NCBI GenBank assembly: GCA_000444245.1
Contig: ATSW01006612.1
Span: 1-21,661 of the forward strand
Direction of reading: 5' to 3'
Length of the DNA: 21,661 nucleotides
DNA from: Botryllus schlosseri
Lineage: Eukaryota > Chordata > Ascidiacea > Stolidobranchia > Styelidae
Part shown: positions 17,398-21,661 of the stretch, piece by piece
Layout of the letters: the number at the start of each line of letters is the position of its first letter
Position numbering within the stretch: the stretch's first letter is position 1
Notes under the pieces: model-generated
Told to the model about the DNA's origin: nothing
Database searches by the model: none
The model's input: only the letters and a program-made list of their open reading frames with translations
Translations under genes and position numbers: made by a program

Positions 17398-17590
17398 CTG
17401 TAAAAAATAAACCGTGTATTTAACGTGTTTTTTGCATGTTTTTTCCAAAAACACGTTAAACGACGGAAAACGCCGACGTGTTTTTGAAATAAACAAGTTT
17501 AAAACCGAAAACGCGACGTGTTTTCCAATTAATCAAGTTCAAAACTGAAACGTAACATGTTATGTAAAAAACATGTTGCGTTTCAGATTG
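17398..17590. repeat. Hairpin-rich block with a 40-base direct repeat
   Basis: There are three structures. A perfect 13 bp inverted repeat, TTAACGTGTTTTT (17,420-17,432) with AAAAACACGTTAA (17,447-17,459), has a 14-base loop. Two direct units of about 40 bases starting GACGTGTTTT lie at 17,475 and 17,515. A second hairpin has arms CTGAAACGTAACATGTT (17,545-17,561) and AACATGTTGCGTTTCAG (17,570-17,586), with one mismatch and an eight-base loop. There is no coding potential. It is probably the end region of a non-autonomous transposon. Confidence 0.65.
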
Positions 17591-17591
17591 G

Positions 17592-17838
17592 AATAACGTT
17601 GCTCTGATTTGAAAGCTACTGTCGCACTGATTCCGAAAATATGCATTAAAATCTAATCAGGGCAATGGAACGCCTTCGAAATACACCCAAAAGTATGAAA
17701 TTCGGCATTGTTCCGAACCACGCGTTATAGGGCTGCGTCGCTGCGATTGTTTGGAACAATGCTGATTTTCAGATTTTGAAGGCTACTTCGGGGTAATTCC
17801 ATTGCCCTATTGAAATTTTAATGTATATTTTCAGACGG
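17592..17838. mobile_element. Fold-back element, unit 1
   Basis: The left part (ATATGCATTAAAATCT, then CAGGGCAATGGAA, then CGGCATTGTTCCGAAC) returns as its own reverse complement in the right part (GGAACAATGCTGATTTTCAG, then CCATTGCCC, then TTTTAATGTATATTTTC). The whole unit is therefore one long imperfect palindrome of about 100-base arms. It has no open frame. The left end, AATAACGTTGCTCTGATTTG, matches the ends of unit 2, while its own right end is diverged or lost. Confidence 0.7.
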
Positions 17839-17962
17839 ACACGGAAATAGTGTCAGGGACNGGGANTCTGCNCAATGTTNATACAGTGGGACCAGATTCG
17901 GATTTTATTGCACCAATCGGAACGCAACATAATTGCTAATCCTATCGCTGACGATCCGAGCA

Positions 17963-18279
17963 CTCAAATTAAANAAAGTTGNGCTNATTTATANGNTACT
18001 GTCNCATTGATTCCGAAAANATACATTAAAATCTTATCGGGGCAATGGNACCCCCTCGAAATGCACCCCAAAAGTCTGCAAATCGGCATTGTTCTGAACG
18101 ATCGCAACAACGCAAAGGCCGTTGTTATGGTGATTGTGTTGCATCGCTGCACGATGCAGATTTTCAGATTTTTAGGCTATTTCGGGTTAGTTCCATTGTC
18201 CTAATGAAATTTTAATGTATTATTTTCAGAATCAGCGTGACGGTAGCTTTCAAATAAGATCAACTTTATTTAATTTGAG
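17963..18279. mobile_element. Fold-back element, unit 2 (317 bp)
   Basis: It is bounded by CTCAAATTAAAnAAAGTTG on the left and the reverse complement of CTCAAATTAAATAAAGTTG on the right. The arms then continue, mutually inverted, through AAAGCTAC-GTC, GATTC-GAAAA, TACATTAAAAT and GGCAATGG to a central GCATCGCTGCACGATGC hairpin. It is a member of the same family as unit 1, and nearly all ambiguous bases of the region fall in it or just left of it. There is no coding potential, which suits a miniature inverted-repeat element moved in trans. Confidence 0.72.
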
Positions 18280-18462
18280 GGTTCGGGTCTTCAGCTATTG
18301 ATAACCGATCATGCTGCGTTCAGATTGCTGAGCACTTCAGTAGTCAATTCCTCACGACGAGCAAGGGTGATGATGGGTGGTGCGAATCTATGCGTAGGTT
18401 AGTTATCTATAAAAAAAAAGACATTTGAGTATTGGTCTTGATTGGTTGAAAAACTGAGGTAT
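18280..18462. other. Spacer without recognised features
   Basis: Unique-looking sequence between fold-back unit 2 and the large transposon. It includes an A-rich run at about 18,411-18,420. No open frame or RNA gene is seen. Confidence 0.4.
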
Positions 18463-18465
18463 AAT

Positions 18466-18795
18466 AGACACTTACGTGACCTTTGACACGAACCAATCAG
18501 GTTGCAGCAGGATGTAAACAAAGAACAAGCCCGGGCAAGCTTACTATGAGCTCTTATGGAAAAGGGTTGAAAATATAGGTTTTTAGCAAAATTACATTGA
18601 ATTGGGAATAGCTGGCTTTGGTGAATGGTAATAACGTAGAGCTAGTATGTATTTGCAGTGTTATAACCTACAATAAACATGAATGGTGGTAAAAGCACGC
18701 ATCAGCATGGTATGTCCAAATGAATGAATTTCCGACAACTTTTCGGATGAAGCAACTATTGCTGTATTATCCTTAGTCGTATACTATAGGATTGT
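18466..18795 (+). repeat. Left terminal inverted repeat of the 3.19 kb transposon
   Basis: The first 94 bases are identical to the reverse complement of 21,561-21,654. The inner part (to ACTATAGGATTGT at about 18,795) is still clearly alignable, but with many substitutions and small indels. It includes CACGAACCAATCAGG, an inverted CCAAT-type word that could serve as a promoter element for internal genes. Confidence 0.85.
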
Positions 18796-19101
18796 CATAC
18801 CGAATAGCATGTATTAGAGTAATCTTGAGTCAGGATATCAGTGGTATCCATTATGTGGGCTTGGCGTTATATGCGTTCTATTTATGGAATCGACATTCGT
18901 ATATAGTAGTCTACAGTCTGTATCATTATCTAGCAAATTACTGTTACACTGGACACTTGTCTGCATATTCAATGATCATATTAATATGATATATGTTAGG
19001 CAACATGATCCGTTCTCAGCTGAAATCTAGCTCGTGTGTTGAATCTATCAGGATAAATACTGTGCTAATAGCCTGTGTAACATGGAGATGGCTACCCAGA
19101 C

Positions 19102-20368
19102 TGTTCTGTTCCTGGTGTGCGCTTTTACCTTTCCCAGAGCCAATAACATGCATGGAAGAATGTAAAATCTGGATAAAGGCATGTGGACTTCCTTGTAGTC
19201 ATCTGAATTCTCATTTTATTAATAAAATGACATATCTATTATTGTACCAAAAATATAGAATCGTGACATAATCTAGATAAAACAATTCTGTGTTTCAAAA
19301 TGAGTCCAATCTTAAATGCAGTCAAACTTGATGCCACAATCGACTTGGTGTGTGTCTCGTTTTATTCCACTCCAGAATTGTTGCTTGATGGTGTGTAATG
19401 TATTGAAATTGTTGAGAGCAATATATATTCAATAATGAGATGAATGGTTGAAATTTGTAGCGGTGATACGTTGCATGCGTCGGACGAGTACGCCTTGATA
19501 GGTGCCTGCACAGCAGTATTGCTCTGTAAAATAAACATATTATATATTTTGTGCAGGCTTGATGGATTTCTTTTATGAAGCTGCAGAAAGAGGAAGTCGA
19601 TGGATAAAACGCAAGAAAATCAAATCTCTGGAAGAAGTATAAGCACAAAACAGGAAACTCGTCCAGAAACATTACAAATTGACGGACAATTATTGCTAGT
19701 GAAGTTCAGTTCTCAGAGGAGCATCATAATGTCAAAAGATGCGGAGAAGCTGAAATTTTATGCTAGACTACATTAAATTCTTTCTGAATTGCCCGACTTA
19801 TCCTACTGACGTCAAATTTATAGTATTGCTGTAAGCATAGTATTAAACCATTGGGTCAGCCACATGTAACTGCTTCATTAAATCGCGGTTTGGCCATGTA
19901 GATATGTGGTTCTTAAAAATGCACCATTTGCATTCATTTATGATTTCTCAAAGCTAGAATGATTATTGACTGTCAATAAATCACATACAACTTTGAAAGG
20001 ATTGATGGATTGTGGTACACTTACTTGTGTGCAGGAACTATTCACAGGGAGCATTTCAGATCGAAATATTAGTTAAATATGTGGACTGACAAGAAATGCA
20101 AGAAAATGATGGAGTTCAGCTATGGTGAGCCAGGCAATGCTATCATGGCAGAGAAGGGATTCACCATTGAGTCTGAAATCAAGAAATTGAATCTAGATTT
20201 AAATATTCCTGCACATGATTTACACAACGTCAAATGCCTGAGCCAGACTGTTCCACAACAAGAAAGATGGCGAGAGAACGTATTCATATTGAACAGCTGA
20301 TCGGAAGAATCAAGGAGTATAAAATTTTGTCCGGTGTCATACTATGCAGCATTGTGTATCACAACTAA
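19102..20368 (+). pseudogene. THAP plus DDE_Tnp_4 transposase remnant
   Basis: Order along the strand: CSVPGV at 19,102 matches a THAP N-terminus. FPEPITCMEECKIWIKACG (about 19,130-19,190), with the downstream SHLNSHF, matches the FP..W..ACG..S.HF skeleton of THAP domains. SKDAEKLKFYARL (about 19,734) resembles the (S/D)xEKVKFYTGL segment before the nuclease. TTLKGL, then ELFTGSISDRNIS (19,999-20,074), matches the 'KGL..GsisD' part with the second acidic residue. NAIMAEKGFTIESEIKKL (about 20,136-20,190) matches 'ADKGFTI', with Glu where Asp is usual. RIHIEQLIGRIKEYKIL (about 20,279-20,327) matches 'RIHVERAIGRIKNFRIL', with the final Glu. The pieces lie in different frames with stops between. 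Some changes could be introns, but at least the MAEKGFT-to-RIHIEQ change occurs without room for one. The first catalytic Asp was not located. Confidence 0.8.
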
Positions 20369-20998
20369 CCAAATATGGAGTAATTGCATACTCTAATTCA
20401 AGATTGAAAATTAAAAATGAATGACGCAACATATTCGGCAATTGTGCAAATTCAGTTCCATTGTGAATATCGTAATGCCTAATAGCATGCTACGGATCGT
20501 ATTTGCGCGGTGCCAAGGTCAGTCTGTACCAACAGTGCATGTCTAGATATTCCAGTGGATGTGCATTGAAGCTCATTTAGATGCCCAATTTGTTGAATGA
20601 ACAATTCTCCAGATGAAAATGTTCTGGGATTATTTGTGTTTGGTGGAATGTTATAAAACTGAAGACACCAGATACACCAAAATCTACCTTGAGGCAGGAG
20701 TTGATCGGTTGCGAGTACGGTGGAGAGATTGCTTATCAATCACGATGGAGCTCACTGATGCTGATGCAAATCACAATGTAGTCCTTTTAGCTTCAGGTGC
20801 TGGATTGTCTTAATCAATGCATATATGCATGAGAGCATATATCAGAACCTAATATGAAAATAAATCATGGTTAAAATATCTATTGCAGGAGTCTCTGAAA
20901 AAATGTCTTTTTCCTTACTTACCCTGTCTTACAAGTGCAAGACTAATCAATAATGGATTTTCCGAGAACGTGTATTTCCATTGACTGAGTGTGTTATC

Positions 20999-21205
20999 TC
21001 ACTTTTCCGCAAGTTGCGATAACATTGGCTGTTCACTAGAATATTGCTTCCAAAAAGAGTGGATTGTCTCCTCAATCTTTATCCCTAAACCGTGTGCATA
21101 GCGCTCCATGAAATACTTCGTAGCTTTCTCCGCGGTGTCAGAAGAAGATGCTGTTCCACTCAAATCCATAAATTCGATAGAATCTCCATAGCTTTCAAGT
21201 TTCAT
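20999..21205 (-). CDS. Antisense ORF inside the transposon, probable first exon of a second gene
   Basis: An ATG at 21,205 just inside the right inverted repeat opens MKLESYGDSIEFMDLSG and runs 68 codons to TGA. The sequence is undamaged and helical/charged (EKATKYFMERYAHGLGIKIE). A donor (GAAAA|GTGAGA) lies at the end of the frame. A possible 20-base next exon ends at a strong donor (GACAGG|GTAAGT, about 20,927). It faces the transposase gene. ISL2EU-type transposons are known to carry a second protein (a YqaJ-type nuclease), but this segment shows no nuclease motif, so the identity is open. Confidence 0.5.
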   Translation of the reverse strand: MKLESYGDSIEFMDLSGTASSSDTAEKATKYFMERYAHGLGIKIEETIHSFWKQYSSEQPMLSQLAEK

Positions 21206-21336
21206 AATCAATACACAAAAATTGTGATGTGTGGCAGCAGCTATATTTTATAGTACATATATTTCTGAACATGAGATATGCTTGAAAATTTTGCTCGAGA
21301 CCTGGAGCCTATGAAATCGTCAAAATATGCATTACC

Positions 21337-21654
21337 ACAATCCTATAGTATAGTATACAACAATCGTCGCTTAATCAGAAAAGTTGTCAAAAACCCGTGC
21401 ATTTGGACACAGCACGCTGGTGCGTACTTGCCACCATTCATGTTCATCCTAGATTAAAAGCTGCAACCACATACTAGCTCTACGCTATTACTATTCATTA
21501 AGGCCAGTCATCCCCAATTCAACGTAATCTTGCTTAAAACCTTCATTTTTCAACCTTCTCCCATAAGAGCTCATAGTAAGCTTGCCCGGGCTTGTTCTTT
21601 GTTTACATCCTGCTGCAACCTGATTGGTTCGTGTCAAAGGTCACGTAAGTGTCT
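21337..21654 (-). repeat. Right terminal inverted repeat of the 3.19 kb transposon
   Basis: It is the reverse complement of the left repeat, 318 bp long. The outer 94 bases are identical to it, and the inner part is diverged. The end lies only seven bases from the window edge, so just the first few flanking bases can be examined for a target duplication. Confidence 0.85.
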
Positions 21655-21661
21655 ATTGAGA

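Larger units (their letters stand above)
18466..21654 (+). mobile_element. THAP/DDE_Tnp_4 DNA transposon, 3.19 kb, both ends present
   Basis: The ends are AGACACTTACGTGACC at the left and its exact reverse complement at the right. Just outside lies AT on both sides (18,464-18,465 and 21,655-21,656), a plausible 2 bp target duplication; TA one base inward fits equally well. The inverted repeats extend about 320-330 bp. Inside, on the plus strand, are remnants of a THAP zinc finger followed by a DDE_Tnp_4 nuclease. This combination and a 2 bp duplication are known for ISL2EU-type and related PIF/Harbinger elements. A separate ORF on the minus strand occupies the right side. The transposase region is disrupted or heavily spliced, so the copy is probably not autonomous. 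Confidence 0.85.

Noticed and set aside
1-21661. CRISPR array, bacterial operon or phage-like system
   Set aside because: No regularly spaced repeats, no operon-like packing of frames, and clear eukaryotic splice sites and transposons throughout.

Overview
This is a 21.7 kb piece of an animal nuclear genome. The evidence is a canonical eukaryotic tRNA-Pro gene, spliced genes with short introns, and several families of eukaryotic DNA transposons. The AT-rich base composition, the compact introns (about 60 to 1,040 bp) and many scattered TGACGTCA-bearing repeats suggest a marine invertebrate, possibly a tunicate-like chordate. The species cannot be fixed from the sequence. Nothing bacterial, no CRISPR array and no recognisable retrovirus-like element was seen.

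The left third (1 to about 8,100) is mostly gene-poor. It opens with a GTAATC hexamer repeat. It then holds two isolated hAT-like transposon ends (about 409 and 4,938), a dispersed repeat at 3,933-4,065 with a second copy at 17,242-17,395, a tRNA-Pro(AGG) gene at 5,198-5,269 with a Pol III terminator, and a 650 bp hAT-type miniature element at 7,335-7,984 with an imperfect 8 bp target duplication. Three weak coding candidates lie here: a 67-codon ORF at 3,048-3,251 (-), an 86-codon ORF at 1,379-1,639 (+) and a possible exon at 6,132-6,270 (-).

The middle (about 8,115 to 15,633) is one multi-exon gene on the minus strand, read from splice signals and phase matching. Its order is: exon 15,633-15,469; a giant 3.02 kb exon 15,321-12,301; small exons 12,041-11,901, 11,629-11,525 and 11,461-11,435 (27 nt); 11,016-10,889; 10,155-9,536; 8,498-8,295; and perhaps a last exon 8,161-8,115. 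It encodes a protein of at least about 1,450 residues, rich in Ser, Arg, Pro and Tyr, mostly disordered in appearance, with two short acidic or helical stretches. I do not recognise the family. The 5' exons are not identified.

The right third (about 15,634 to the end) is transposon-derived. It contains a hairpin-rich block (17,398-17,590), two related fold-back units (17,592-17,838 and 17,963-18,279), and an almost exactly bounded 3.19 kb DNA transposon (18,466-21,654). That transposon has terminal inverted repeats of about 320-330 bp whose outer 94 bp are identical, plus remnants of a THAP plus DDE_Tnp_4 transposase. A clean, probably spliced ORF lies on its opposite strand.
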